DNA of 15,332 nucleotides, taken from the NCBI GenBank assembly GCA_947631755.1, contig CANRMO010000035.1, forward strand, positions 1 to 15,332. Reading direction: 5' to 3'. The position numbers and the translations under genes were made by a program. A model generated the notes under the pieces. The model ran no database searches and was not told the DNA's origin. It was given only the letters and a program-made list of their open reading frames with translations. Position 1 is the stretch's first letter. The number at the start of each line of letters is the position of its first letter. Of the stretch, positions 1 to 7,562 are shown one piece after another. The DNA comes from an uncultured Lachnospiraceae bacterium. Its GTDB lineage: Bacteria; Bacillota; Clostridia; Lachnospirales; Lachnospiraceae.

Positions 1-313
1 CCATATCGGCATTTCCCGATAAAAACAGAGATAAAAGAATGGCAAAAAAGAGGGAGAGAAAGAGTCCCCCCTTTATGATCCCGGCATGCTTTTCCTCCGG
101 TTCATGGGAAATGATCTGGGATACAGCAGTCTGGATCCCGGCCGCATATATGGTAAATGCCAGGGAATACACAGGGAAAATCAACTGGTATATCCCGAGC
201 TTTGTCTCGCCCAGGGTGCCGGACAGAAAGATCCGGTAACCAAATCCGATCAGACGGGTGATCAGTCCGGCAGTGGTCAATATGATAGTTCCTTTGATGA
301 GTCGGTTTTTCAA
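1..313 (-). CDS. spoVB: SpoVB/MurJ-like lipid flippase, N-terminal part (runs off left edge)
   Basis: Reading the minus strand from a TTG at 313 gives an open frame to the window edge, about 104 residues. It begins LKNRLIKGTIILTTAGLITR, followed by a GFGYRIFLSGTLGE segment and several hydrophobic helices. KGT-ILxxAGxITRxxGF and the following LGxYQLxxPxYSLxxT pattern are typical of the SpoVB branch of the MOP/MATE polysaccharide-flippase superfamily, whose members move lipid-linked sugars across the membrane and in sporulating Firmicutes act in spore cortex formation. The TTG start is chosen because a GGAG (minus strand, 324-321) lies 7 bases upstream and no in-frame ATG precedes it. Roughly the first fifth of a usual 500-residue member is present. 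Which paralogue it is (SpoVB, MurJ or exopolysaccharide flippase) cannot be settled from this fragment. Confidence 0.8.
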   Translation of the reverse strand, partial: MKNRLIKGTIILTTAGLITRLIGFGYRIFLSGTLGETKLGIYQLIFPVYSLAFTIYAAGIQTAVSQIISHEPEEKHAGIIKGGLFLSLFFAILLSLFLSGNADM

Positions 314-322
314 AAGTCTGCT

Positions 323-356
323 CCGGCATTTTTTTATATTCTATGTGTAATGCCGG
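323..356 (-). promoter_or_regulatory. Hairpin in the 5' leader of the flippase gene
   Basis: CCGGCATT (323-330) and AATGCCGG (349-356) form an 8-bp perfect inverted repeat with an 18-base loop, just upstream of the TTG start. On the minus strand the start-proximal arm runs directly into the GGAG ribosome site, so folding could limit its access. It has no T-run, so it is not a simple terminator. A regulatory role is inference. Confidence 0.35.
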
Positions 357-483
357 GAAAAAATGTTTGTGTTTCTCTGCTTTTTATAGTATTATTAAAC
401 TGTAATATTGTGTAAATATACAGTGAGCAGAAAATTTTTGAAACACAATGACGCAAGTTATTTAAAGATAGAGGAGGATACAT

Positions 484-2157
484 ATGTTGTTTGATAAGAA
501 GAAGAAAACGAAGGAGGATACCGCGGGGAAAAGCGGAGCCCGGGGAAAGGCAGGCCGAGCCGCAGATTCCGGTTCAGCCCTGGAGGAGTCTGTTTCAGGA
601 GACCCGACCCCGGAGTGGACGATTGCGACTGCCACATTCCCTGCCATTCATGAAGAGGAGTCCGGGGATGGCGCGGCAGATGACAGTGAGGCGGCAGGAG
701 AACCAGAGACAGAAGAGACAGCAGACGAAGAAGAGGCAGAAGCAATGGAGCCAGGAAACAGGCCAGGAAAGCAGGCCCCGGGATTAAATGATTATATCAA
801 AGATGACCTGTATTTAAATGAACAGGCGGCAAACAGGGAATCTTCGGATAGCCCTCTGGATGCCGCTGTCTCCAGTGACTGGCTGATGGATAAGCTGGCG
901 CAGGAGGAAATTCCGGAATCAGAAGAGGAATCCTGTCTGGATGAACTGACTTTAGATTCAAGCCAGGAGGGCGAGTCCGATGAGGCATTAAACAGTTTAC
1001 TGGACCGGCTGGATATATCAGAAAATATCCGCAGGATGAACGAGACTGCGCAGGAGGATATTGCGGATGTGATTGAGAGAGATGAATCTGTCGATGAACT
1101 CCTCTCCGCAAAACCTGCCCATGAACTGACGTTAGATGAGCCTTACTCCACTGGAACTGACGGTTTAAGTTTAGACGTTCCCCTCACAGAAAGCATAGAA
1201 GAGGATGGTTTAAGCCTGGATGGTTTTTATTCCAGTGAAAGTGACGGATTAAGTTTAGATGATTCTTTTTCTGATGAAAGTAACAGTTTAAGTTTAGATG
1301 ATTCTTTTTCTGATGAAAGTAATAGTTTAAGTTTAGATGATTCCTATTCTGGCGGAAACGATGATGGTCTCAGCCTGGATATTTCCCTTACTGGAAGCGA
1401 TGATAGTCTCAGTCTGGATGTTCCCCTTTCCGAAAACGAAGAGGACGGGGGGTTAAGCTTAGAGGGTTCTTATTCTGGTGGAAGTGACGGGTTAAGTTTA
1501 GATGATCCTTATTCTGATAACGGGCTGAGTCTGGATGATGTAACTCCGGTTGCCAGAGAGTCCGAACAATCTTTAGGGCTGTCGTTAGATGATCTGACAC
1601 TGGAATCTGTCGAAGAGGAGATAGCAGAGGACACCTCGCAGCTTGAATATGAACCAGAACCTGAGATTCAGCCTGAGGTTCAGCCAGAGCCTCTCCCAAA
1701 GTACGTGAAACCTGATTTCGATATGCCGCCAGTTTCGCAGCCATTGGAGGAGATGCAGGAGAGTGCGATAAGTGAGTACGATGAAGTGCCAACGATAAGT
1801 TCCCTTGAAAAAAAATGGAAAATGGAGCAGCCTGTGCCAGAGATGCCAGAGCAGGAAGAAACTGTGCCAGAGAAAAAAAAGGAGTTTTCCAGTTCGGAGA
1901 TCCTGGTAGATTATGATCAAAACCGCGGGGAGAAGAGTGAAAAAACAAGTGGATTTGCCTTTTCGCTGGATGATGTAAAAAATGCCGGGGAGGCGGATCT
2001 GTCTGTCGCGGTTTCAGAAGAAGATGATGCGGCAGACGGGGAGCAGGGACCAGAGGCAGCAAAACAAACAGACCTGCAGCCGGGGGTACACTCTGAGGAG
2101 GTCATCAAAAGGGCCGGGAACAACAAGCGGATTTACCACAAAATTATTCTTCCATAA
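484..2157 (+). CDS. Acidic, low-complexity (G/S)LSLD-repeat protein of unknown function
   Basis: I do not recognise this 557-residue protein. The start is clear: GAGGAGG at 471-477 sits 6 bases before the ATG. The N-terminus MLFDKKKKTKED is a short basic patch. Residues about 20-215 are rich in Glu, Asp, Ser and Ala with few hydrophobics. Residues about 215-375 carry about a dozen copies of a (G/S)LSLD(D/V/G) motif separated by Ser/Asp/Gly-rich linkers, flanked by ELTLD and FAFSLDD variants. Residues about 385-415 are Pro-Glu-rich (EPEPEIQPEVQPEP). The last 18 residues are basic again. There is no signal peptide or membrane helix, so a cytoplasmic, largely disordered scaffold or multivalent ligand is plausible: a short regular hydrophobic motif on an acidic chain suggests repeated docking sites. 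This is inference from composition. The gene lies alone between the divergent flippase and the cysteine desulfurase. No frameshift is evident at the C-terminus, as neighbouring frames end within a few codons of its stop. Confidence 0.8.
   Translation: MLFDKKKKTKEDTAGKSGARGKAGRAADSGSALEESVSGDPTPEWTIATATFPAIHEEESGDGAADDSEAAGEPETEETADEEEAEAMEPGNRPGKQAPGLNDYIKDDLYLNEQAANRESSDSPLDAAVSSDWLMDKLAQEEIPESEEESCLDELTLDSSQEGESDEALNSLLDRLDISENIRRMNETAQEDIADVIERDESVDELLSAKPAHELTLDEPYSTGTDGLSLDVPLTESIEEDGLSLDGFYSSESDGLSLDDSFSDESNSLSLDDSFSDESNSLSLDDSYSGGNDDGLSLDISLTGSDDSLSLDVPLSENEEDGGLSLEGSYSGGSDGLSLDDPYSDNGLSLDDVTPVARESEQSLGLSLDDLTLESVEEEIAEDTSQLEYEPEPEIQPEVQPEPLPKYVKPDFDMPPVSQPLEEMQESAISEYDEVPTISSLEKKWKMEQPVPEMPEQEETVPEKKKEFSSSEILVDYDQNRGEKSEKTSGFAFSLDDVKNAGEADLSVAVSEEDDAADGEQGPEAAKQTDLQPGVHSEEVIKRAGNNKRIYHKIILP
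1249..1326 (+). repeat. 39-bp tandem repeat, two copies, inside the LSLD-repeat gene
   Basis: Bases 1249-1287 and 1288-1326 are identical except for one base (AAC versus AAT in the Asn codon). Each encodes the 13-residue unit LSLDDSFSDESNS. A third, partly decayed copy starts at 1327 (TTAAGTTTAGATGATTC, then divergence). The unit is in frame, so gain or loss of copies changes protein length without breaking it. The near identity, against the diverged neighbouring motifs, indicates recent duplication. Confidence 0.9.
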
Positions 2158-2262
2158 TATTGGCCGGTGAAAACACATTTTACCTTTCCTTGAATATATT
2201 GATTACTAGAATCGACAAAATATTTGTTTTAATGCACAGTGGATAGGAAAGGGTTGAAATGT

Positions 2263-3417
2263 ATGGACAAAAAAATATATCTGGATCATGCGGCGACAAC
2301 AAAGATTTCAGATGATGTTCTAGAAAGTATGATGCCATATCTGAAAGAGAGGTTTGGAAATCCTTCCAGCATCTATGATATGGGAGCAGATAATAATTCT
2401 GCGCTGCAAAATGCCAGACAGCAGATTGCCAATGTTTTGTCCTGCGCCCCCGAATCGATCTTCTTCACTTCCGGGGGCACAGAGAGCGACAACTGGGCAG
2501 TTAAGGGGAGTGCGGAACTCCAGAAATCCCGGGGCAGGCATATTATCACCAGCAGGCTGGAACACCACGCGATCCTCCATACCTGTGAATATCTGGAAGA
2601 GAAAGGATATGAGGTGACCTATCTGGATGTGGATGAGCTCGGGATTGTCAAACTGGATCAGTTAGAGCGCGCTCTCCGGCCGGATACGATACTTGTATCT
2701 GTCATGTCTGCAAATAATGAGATTGGCACACTGCAGCCGATCCGCCAGATCGGCCGTATGCTGAAAGGACATCCGGCTTTTTTCCACACAGATGCCGTGC
2801 AGGCTTTTGGACAGATTCCGATTTATCCGGAAGAGTGGGGGATTGATCTGCTGAGCGCGAGCAGTCACAAATTCCACGGTCCCAAAGGGTGCGGATTTTT
2901 GTATGTGAAAAAAAATCTGGCGCTGCCCTCCTTTCTTCATGGGGGCAGACAGGAGAGCGGAAGAAGAGCCGGGACTGAAAATGTGGCGGCGATCGTAGGG
3001 ATGGGAAAAGCGGCGGAACTGGCGGGGAAAAATATGAACCGCAATCTACATCATATCGTGGGCCTCCGCGATCACATGATACACCGGATTGAGAAAGAAA
3101 TTCCCTATACGCATTTGAATGGCTCCCGGAACCACAGGCTGCCGGGAAATGTCAATATCAGTTTTCTTGACACGGACGGGGAGACTCTGGTTCTTATGAT
3201 GGATATTGAGGGAGTCTGCTGTTCCAGCGGCTCCGCCTGCACATCCGGCCAGGCTTCGCCCTCCCATGTGCTCGAAAGCATCGGACTGGAGCCGGAAATC
3301 TCAAAAGGAGCGCTGCGTTTCACACTGGGATCAGACACGACAAGAGAAGAGATTGATTATACGGTTGACCACTTAAAAGATATTGTGAAATCTGTGCGGT
3401 CTATGGCAAAAGAATAA
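2263..3417 (+). CDS. nifS: Cysteine desulfurase, NifS/IscS family
   Basis: PLP-dependent enzyme that converts L-cysteine to alanine and holds the sulfur as a persulfide for Fe-S clusters, tRNA thiolation or cofactors. The protein of 384 residues starts MDKKIYLDHAATT, the usual N-terminus of the family. The PLP lysine is K203 in SHKFHGPKG, and the persulfide cysteine is C326 in CCSSGSACTSG, the SSGSAC signature of group I desulfurases. RxGTENVAxIVG is also present. I chose ATG 2263 because AGGAAAGGG at 2245-2253 lies 9 bases upstream and the conserved region begins directly; an in-frame GTG at 2239 would add 8 residues with no family support. No iscU, thiI or mnmA gene follows, so its sulfur acceptor is unknown from context. 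Function confident, exact physiological partner not. Confidence 0.95.
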   Translation: MDKKIYLDHAATTKISDDVLESMMPYLKERFGNPSSIYDMGADNNSALQNARQQIANVLSCAPESIFFTSGGTESDNWAVKGSAELQKSRGRHIITSRLEHHAILHTCEYLEEKGYEVTYLDVDELGIVKLDQLERALRPDTILVSVMSANNEIGTLQPIRQIGRMLKGHPAFFHTDAVQAFGQIPIYPEEWGIDLLSASSHKFHGPKGCGFLYVKKNLALPSFLHGGRQESGRRAGTENVAAIVGMGKAAELAGKNMNRNLHHIVGLRDHMIHRIEKEIPYTHLNGSRNHRLPGNVNISFLDTDGETLVLMMDIEGVCCSSGSACTSGQASPSHVLESIGLEPEISKGALRFTLGSDTTREEIDYTVDHLKDIVKSVRSMAKE

Positions 3418-3419
3418 TA

Positions 3420-3448
3420 TTGACTGGGGGAAATTTTTGTGTTAAAAT
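3420..3448 (+). promoter_or_regulatory. Sigma-A promoter for the phosphorelay operon
   Basis: TTGACT (3420-3425), a 17-bp spacer and TAAAAT (3443-3448). It starts just after the desulfurase stop codon and precedes the HPt gene by about 95 bases, so the three phosphorelay genes are probably transcribed from here, with a start near 3455. Confidence 0.7.
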
Positions 3449-3479
3449 TCTAATAGATTGTACCTCTAAGGAGGTTTTT

Positions 3480-3497
3480 ATGGCATTTATGGACTAA
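3480..3497 (+). CDS. Possible five-codon leader ORF (MAFMD) ahead of the HPt gene
   Basis: Directly downstream of the promoter, a textbook ribosome site AAGGAGGT (3468-3475) is followed after 4 bases by ATG GCA TTT ATG GAC TAA. The ribosome site is itself the right arm of a small hairpin: ACCTC (3462-3466), loop TAAG, GAGGT (3471-3475). A strong ribosome site with such a short frame suggests a leader peptide or a remnant start. The HPt gene has its own ribosome site 50 bases further on. Translation is not proven. Confidence 0.35.
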   Translation: MAFMD

Positions 3498-3543
3498 CAT
3501 CCTGGGAAAATATAAATATATCTATCTAAAGGGGGATTTTGGC

Positions 3544-3894
3544 ATGAATTTGATTCAGGAGTTAAAAAATTTAGGTGTAAATACAGATGAAGGTTTGCAG
3601 CGCGTAGGGGGCAATCTTTCTCTTTATGAGAGAATGCTTGTTAAGCTTAAGGATATGATAAAAGATTCCCCTATCCAGATGGATTTTGACTGCAATGATT
3701 ATTCTGACATAATAGAGGCTGCGCACACAATTAAAGGAGCTTCCGGAAATCTTGCGGTTACGCCTATTTTTGAGTCCTATTCCGAGTTTGTGAAATTGCT
3801 GCGTGAGGAGCAGCCAGAGCAGGCAAAGAAGATTTTAGAAAAAGTGCTCCCGATTCAGGAGGCGATTATTGACTGCATAGAAAAAAACTCATAA
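3544..3894 (+). CDS. Histidine-phosphotransfer (HPt) domain protein
   Basis: A 116-residue free-standing HPt protein that would pass phosphate between the REC domains of the hybrid kinase and the response regulator encoded just downstream. The phospho-accepting histidine is H61 in AAHTIKGASGNLAV, the classic HxxKGxxxxL HPt motif. The rest is predicted helical with no membrane segment, as expected for a cytosolic four-helix bundle. GGGGG at about 3532-3536 precedes the ATG by 7 bases. It is first in a three-gene operon, 30 bases before the response regulator. It is notably A+T-rich, as is the next gene. Confidence 0.9.
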   Translation: MNLIQELKNLGVNTDEGLQRVGGNLSLYERMLVKLKDMIKDSPIQMDFDCNDYSDIIEAAHTIKGASGNLAVTPIFESYSEFVKLLREEQPEQAKKILEKVLPIQEAIIDCIEKNS

Positions 3895-3924
3895 ATAATC
3901 GTTCGCTTATGTCAGAAAGGGAAG

Positions 3925-4959
3925 ATGTTATATATGGAACAAATAAAAAAAATACTTATTGTGGATGATTCTGAGATAGACAGAGAAGTACTTCGAAATA
4001 TGCTGGATGAAGAGTTTGAAGTAGTTGAAGTTAATAATGGATATTCCGCCCTTGATGTTATATTGAAAAAGGGGGAAAGATTTGATGCGGTTCTGTTAGA
4101 TGTTTCTATGCCATTTTGTGACGGGATCAACGTACTCCGCATATTGCGCGAGAATAATATGGATGTCCAGATCTTTATGGTTACTGTGGAGGCAACAAAG
4201 GAGAATATAGAAAAAGCCTCGCGGTATGATATTGCAGATTTTATAAAAAAACCATTTGATAAAAATGAGGTTTTAAAAAGACTGAGAAACAAACTTAATA
4301 TTGAAGAAAAAGTCAAGCTTGAAAGGGCAGATATAGATGAAATCAAAATGTACATATCGGATTTAGAATATATTTATGAGCGTTATCTGACCATTACCGG
4401 ACAGGACAAAAAAAAGGATGCGCGCAGGGCGTATTTCATGAAAGTCATGTTGAATAAAGCTTTAGAAAGAAAAATAGAAATAGGAAAATTGGACGGTTTT
4501 CAGATAGAGATGATATGTAAAGCAACATATTTGTGCAATATAGGAAATATGTTGCTTCAAAAAATGCCAGTCGATACAAGCTTAAAGGACGGAAATAAGG
4601 AAAATGATATTTATCGGCAGCATCCTGTGGCGGGCGCTCATCTTGTAAGGCTTAATCATTCAAGATATTGCAGGCGGTTTGTGGATCTCTGTTCAGAAAT
4701 ATGTCTGCACCACCATGAAAGACTGGATGGAAAAGGATTTCCACATGGCAGCCGTAATAATTCAATTTACGCACAGATTTGCGGGTTGTTGGAAAAGTTT
4801 GAAGAGTTATTCTCTGGTCACAGCAAACATGATGCAGCACAATTTGATTCTGTGATAGATCAGCTGGAAAGTGACAGTGGGTTTGTAGACAGCAAAGTAT
4901 TTTTGTTGTTGAAAGAGAGCAAATCTGAGATTGTACAGTATTATTATAGTGATAAATAA
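3925..4959 (+). CDS. Response regulator: REC domain plus degenerate HD-GYP domain
   Basis: The 344-residue protein has an N-terminal receiver domain (residues 8-125) with acidic pocket D14-D15, phosphoacceptor D59 (AVLLDVSMP), T87 and K109 (FIKKPF), all intact. A linker helix leads to an HD-GYP-like domain (about 165-320). HD-GYP proteins normally hydrolyse cyclic di-GMP. Here H233 and H262-H264 (HHHERLDGKGFP, close to HHERxDGxGYP) remain, but the metal-binding HD dyad of HDIGK is replaced by C204-N205 (CNIGNM), and DVFDAL is LEKFEEL. Catalysis is therefore doubtful; a binding or protein-interaction role is more likely (inference). The start is 3925 or ATG 3934; the ribosome site AAGGGA at 3917-3922 fits either imperfectly. 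The fixed operon position between an HPt and a hybrid kinase makes it the probable terminal acceptor of the relay. Confidence 0.88.
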   Translation: MLYMEQIKKILIVDDSEIDREVLRNMLDEEFEVVEVNNGYSALDVILKKGERFDAVLLDVSMPFCDGINVLRILRENNMDVQIFMVTVEATKENIEKASRYDIADFIKKPFDKNEVLKRLRNKLNIEEKVKLERADIDEIKMYISDLEYIYERYLTITGQDKKKDARRAYFMKVMLNKALERKIEIGKLDGFQIEMICKATYLCNIGNMLLQKMPVDTSLKDGNKENDIYRQHPVAGAHLVRLNHSRYCRRFVDLCSEICLHHHERLDGKGFPHGSRNNSIYAQICGLLEKFEELFSGHSKHDAAQFDSVIDQLESDSGFVDSKVFLLLKESKSEIVQYYYSDK

Positions 4960-4989
4960 ATTTAACCATAAGAATAAGGATGATAGAAA

Positions 4990-7545
4990 ATGAATAAAAA
5001 AACAATGAAATATTTGAAGATAAGTTTTTTTTGTTTAATCATTATTTGTGTACTGGTATTTGTGGGTCTGATAGGATTTATGACTTCTAAAACCCAAGAA
5101 ACTATCACTGAGGTAAGCAATATCTATATGTCTGAGATTAACAGCCAGGTCCAGCAGAAGTTCAGTTCCATCTTACAACTGCGTTTGACCCAGCTCAAGG
5201 GCGTATATGACTGCACTCCGCCGGACAGCAGCATAGCAAGGGAAGATATTTTAAAAGAGCTGAAGATCAGTGCCGAGGTCAGGGGATTTTCAACCCTGGA
5301 TATGATGGACAAGGACGGCAAGCTCGAATCGATCTATGGTAAAGTAACATCATTTGTCGACATGGACAGTGTCATAGCTGGTTTAAAACGAGATGGCAAT
5401 TTCATAACCCGGGGGGTAAATAAAGCCGGAGAGGAAGTACTGCTTTTTGGAATGGCAGCGGAATACCGCCTGGCAGATGGTGGAACAAGTACCGCATTGA
5501 TGGCAGGTTTGCCAATGAAAGAACTAAACGATTCGTTGTTTTTAAATTCGAATGATTCGGGGATGTATTTTCATATTATTGACAACAAGGGAGATTTTAT
5601 TATAAAAAATGCAGACGTATCATTTGATAATTATTTTGACCATTTAATGTCAGAATCGGAACATGATGATATAGACAAATCAGAGCAAGTTGTGAAAAAA
5701 ATGAATCTGAAAATGAAATCTCTTGAAGATTATTCCTCGCTGGTGCACTGTTTTGGTGAGGAGAAGTATGTATATGCTTCTCCCATTTCACTAAAAAAGA
5801 AAGTGGACTGGTATCTTGTTACCATCATGCCTCAGGGCGAATTGAGCCAATGCATCTCCAAGCTCGACGTTATGCGCATGAGGATGACAGTTGTTTCTAT
5901 CCTGATCATTGTGGCAAGTATGTTAGCTATGTTTGTCGCCTACTATAAGATGACCATGGGACATATGCATGAACTCGCCCGGTCAAAAGCGGAAGCTGTC
6001 CGGGCCAACAGGGCAAAAAGTGAATTTCTTTCCAGTATGAGCCATGACATCCGTACACCTATGAATGCCATTATAGGAATGACAGACATTGCTATGAAAC
6101 ATGGGCAGAATCCGGAACAAATTGCGGAATGTCTGAGTAAGATAAAACTGTCCAGCAGGCACTTGCTGGGATTGATTAATGATGTTCTGGATATGTCAAA
6201 GATCGAAAGCGGCAAGATGGAGCTGAATGAACATTCCATGTCTTTAAGGGATGTAATGAATGATATTGTGAATATCGTGCAGACGCAGATAAAGCAGAAA
6301 GGCCAGCATTTTGATGTTTTTATCCGTGATATCATGTCAGAAAATGTCCTCTGCGACCATGTCCGTCTTAACCAGGTACTGATCAATATTCTCTCGAATG
6401 CAGTGAAATTTACGCCGGATGAGGGAAGAATTGATATTTATGTTTACCAGGAGCCCTCTCCAAAGGGAGAAGAGTATATAAGAACACATTTCCGTGTGAA
6501 AGATACTGGTATGGGAATGTCAGAAGAGTTTCAGAAAAAGATCTTTGACACTTTTACAAGAGAAGAAACTGTGCAGGCGAAACAGATTACCGGAACTGGA
6601 TTGGGAATGCCTATTGTAAAATCGATTGTTGAGCTTATGGGCGGAACGATTGAATTACAGAGTAAACTTCAAAAGGGGACGGAGTTTCATATTACGCTGG
6701 ATTTGAAAAAAGTTGATATAAGTGAACAAGATATGAAGCTTCCTGAATCGTGGAGTATTCTTGTTGTGGATAATAATGAACAGTTATGCGCTAGTGTTGT
6801 GTCAAATCTTGAGGAATTAGGTGTCCATGCAGAATGGACGACAGATGGAAATAAAGCAGTAGAGATGGTAGAAACAAGCCATGACAATCAGGCAGATTAT
6901 GATTTTATCCTGATTGATTGGAAGATGCCCGGTATGGACGGCATACAGACTATGCATGAGATCCGTAAACGCTGGAAGCAGGAAGTTCCTATGTTTTTGA
7001 TTTCTGCATATGACTGGAGTGATGTCGAAGATCAGATTGATGTATCTGTAATTGACGGCTTTATTCCCAAGCCGCTTTTCAAATCAACTTTATTTGATAA
7101 ATTGATACAGTATACAGAAGGGTATGATGGCCTGAAAAAACACGAGGAGAAAGACGAAATAATATTTACTGGAAAACGCATTCTTTTAGCGGAAGATATT
7201 GATATTAACTGGGAGGCTGCGTGCGGAATGCTCGAACCTACCGGGTTAGAGTTTGAGCGGGCAGTGAACGGTAAAGATTGTGTTGAGAAATTTGAAAAGT
7301 CTGAAATCGGATATTATGACGCAATTCTTATGGATGTCCGTATGCCAGTCATGAACGGTTATGACGCTACAAGGGCTATTCGGAAACTTGAGCGCCCGGA
7401 TAAGGAGCTGCCTATTATTGCCATGACGGCAGATGCTTTCTCGGATGATGTACAGGTTTGCCTTGATTGTGGAATGAATGGGCATCTCTCAAAACCAATT
7501 GACTTCAATGAGTGTATACGTGTGTTTCAGCAGTTTTTAGTGTAA
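4990..7545 (+). CDS. Membrane hybrid sensor histidine kinase with two receiver domains
   Basis: An 851-residue kinase. TM1 is at about 8-31, an extracytoplasmic sensing region of about 265 residues follows (Cache/PAS-like by architecture, ligand unknown), and TM2 is at about 300-320. The HisKA domain carries the phospho-histidine H352 (SHDIRTPMNAIIG). The HATPase domain shows the N box around N466-N470 (LNQVLINILSNAVKF), G1 DTGMGMS and G2 GTGLGMPIV. Receiver 1 (about 584-710) has acceptor D643 (ILIDWKMPGMDG) with DNN replacing the usual double-acid pocket. Receiver 2 (about 725-850) has intact LLAED, acceptor D782 (ILMDVRMPVMNG), T and K (LSKPID). It has no HPt domain of its own, which is supplied by the first gene of the operon. 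The gap after the response regulator is 30 bases; the ribosome site (AAGGATGATAG) is weak. The end is fixed by a terminator 20 bases downstream. Confidence 0.95.
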   Translation: MNKKTMKYLKISFFCLIIICVLVFVGLIGFMTSKTQETITEVSNIYMSEINSQVQQKFSSILQLRLTQLKGVYDCTPPDSSIAREDILKELKISAEVRGFSTLDMMDKDGKLESIYGKVTSFVDMDSVIAGLKRDGNFITRGVNKAGEEVLLFGMAAEYRLADGGTSTALMAGLPMKELNDSLFLNSNDSGMYFHIIDNKGDFIIKNADVSFDNYFDHLMSESEHDDIDKSEQVVKKMNLKMKSLEDYSSLVHCFGEEKYVYASPISLKKKVDWYLVTIMPQGELSQCISKLDVMRMRMTVVSILIIVASMLAMFVAYYKMTMGHMHELARSKAEAVRANRAKSEFLSSMSHDIRTPMNAIIGMTDIAMKHGQNPEQIAECLSKIKLSSRHLLGLINDVLDMSKIESGKMELNEHSMSLRDVMNDIVNIVQTQIKQKGQHFDVFIRDIMSENVLCDHVRLNQVLINILSNAVKFTPDEGRIDIYVYQEPSPKGEEYIRTHFRVKDTGMGMSEEFQKKIFDTFTREETVQAKQITGTGLGMPIVKSIVELMGGTIELQSKLQKGTEFHITLDLKKVDISEQDMKLPESWSILVVDNNEQLCASVVSNLEELGVHAEWTTDGNKAVEMVETSHDNQADYDFILIDWKMPGMDGIQTMHEIRKRWKQEVPMFLISAYDWSDVEDQIDVSVIDGFIPKPLFKSTLFDKLIQYTEGYDGLKKHEEKDEIIFTGKRILLAEDIDINWEAACGMLEPTGLEFERAVNGKDCVEKFEKSEIGYYDAILMDVRMPVMNGYDATRAIRKLERPDKELPIIAMTADAFSDDVQVCLDCGMNGHLSKPIDFNECIRVFQQFLV

Positions 7546-7562
7546 TAGGAAAAGACAGAAAT

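Noticed and set aside
86..415. Plus-strand open frames over the left-edge region
   Set aside because: The minus strand encodes a recognisable SpoVB-type flippase with a ribosome site, so the plus-strand frames are shadows.
1141..1600. Repeat array considered as a CRISPR or intergenic repeat array
   Set aside because: Repeats are in frame with a strong gene, translate to a conserved LSLD motif, and have no unique spacers of constant length.
1409..2062. 217-codon minus-strand open frame opposite the LSLD-repeat gene
   Set aside because: His/Pro/Leu-rich composition is what the reverse of an acidic repetitive gene gives; no ribosome site or family match.
1900..2262. Possible frameshift truncating the LSLD-repeat protein
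   Set aside because: Other frames after the stop close within a few codons and 2158-2262 shows no continuing coding signal, so there is no positive evidence of a broken gene.
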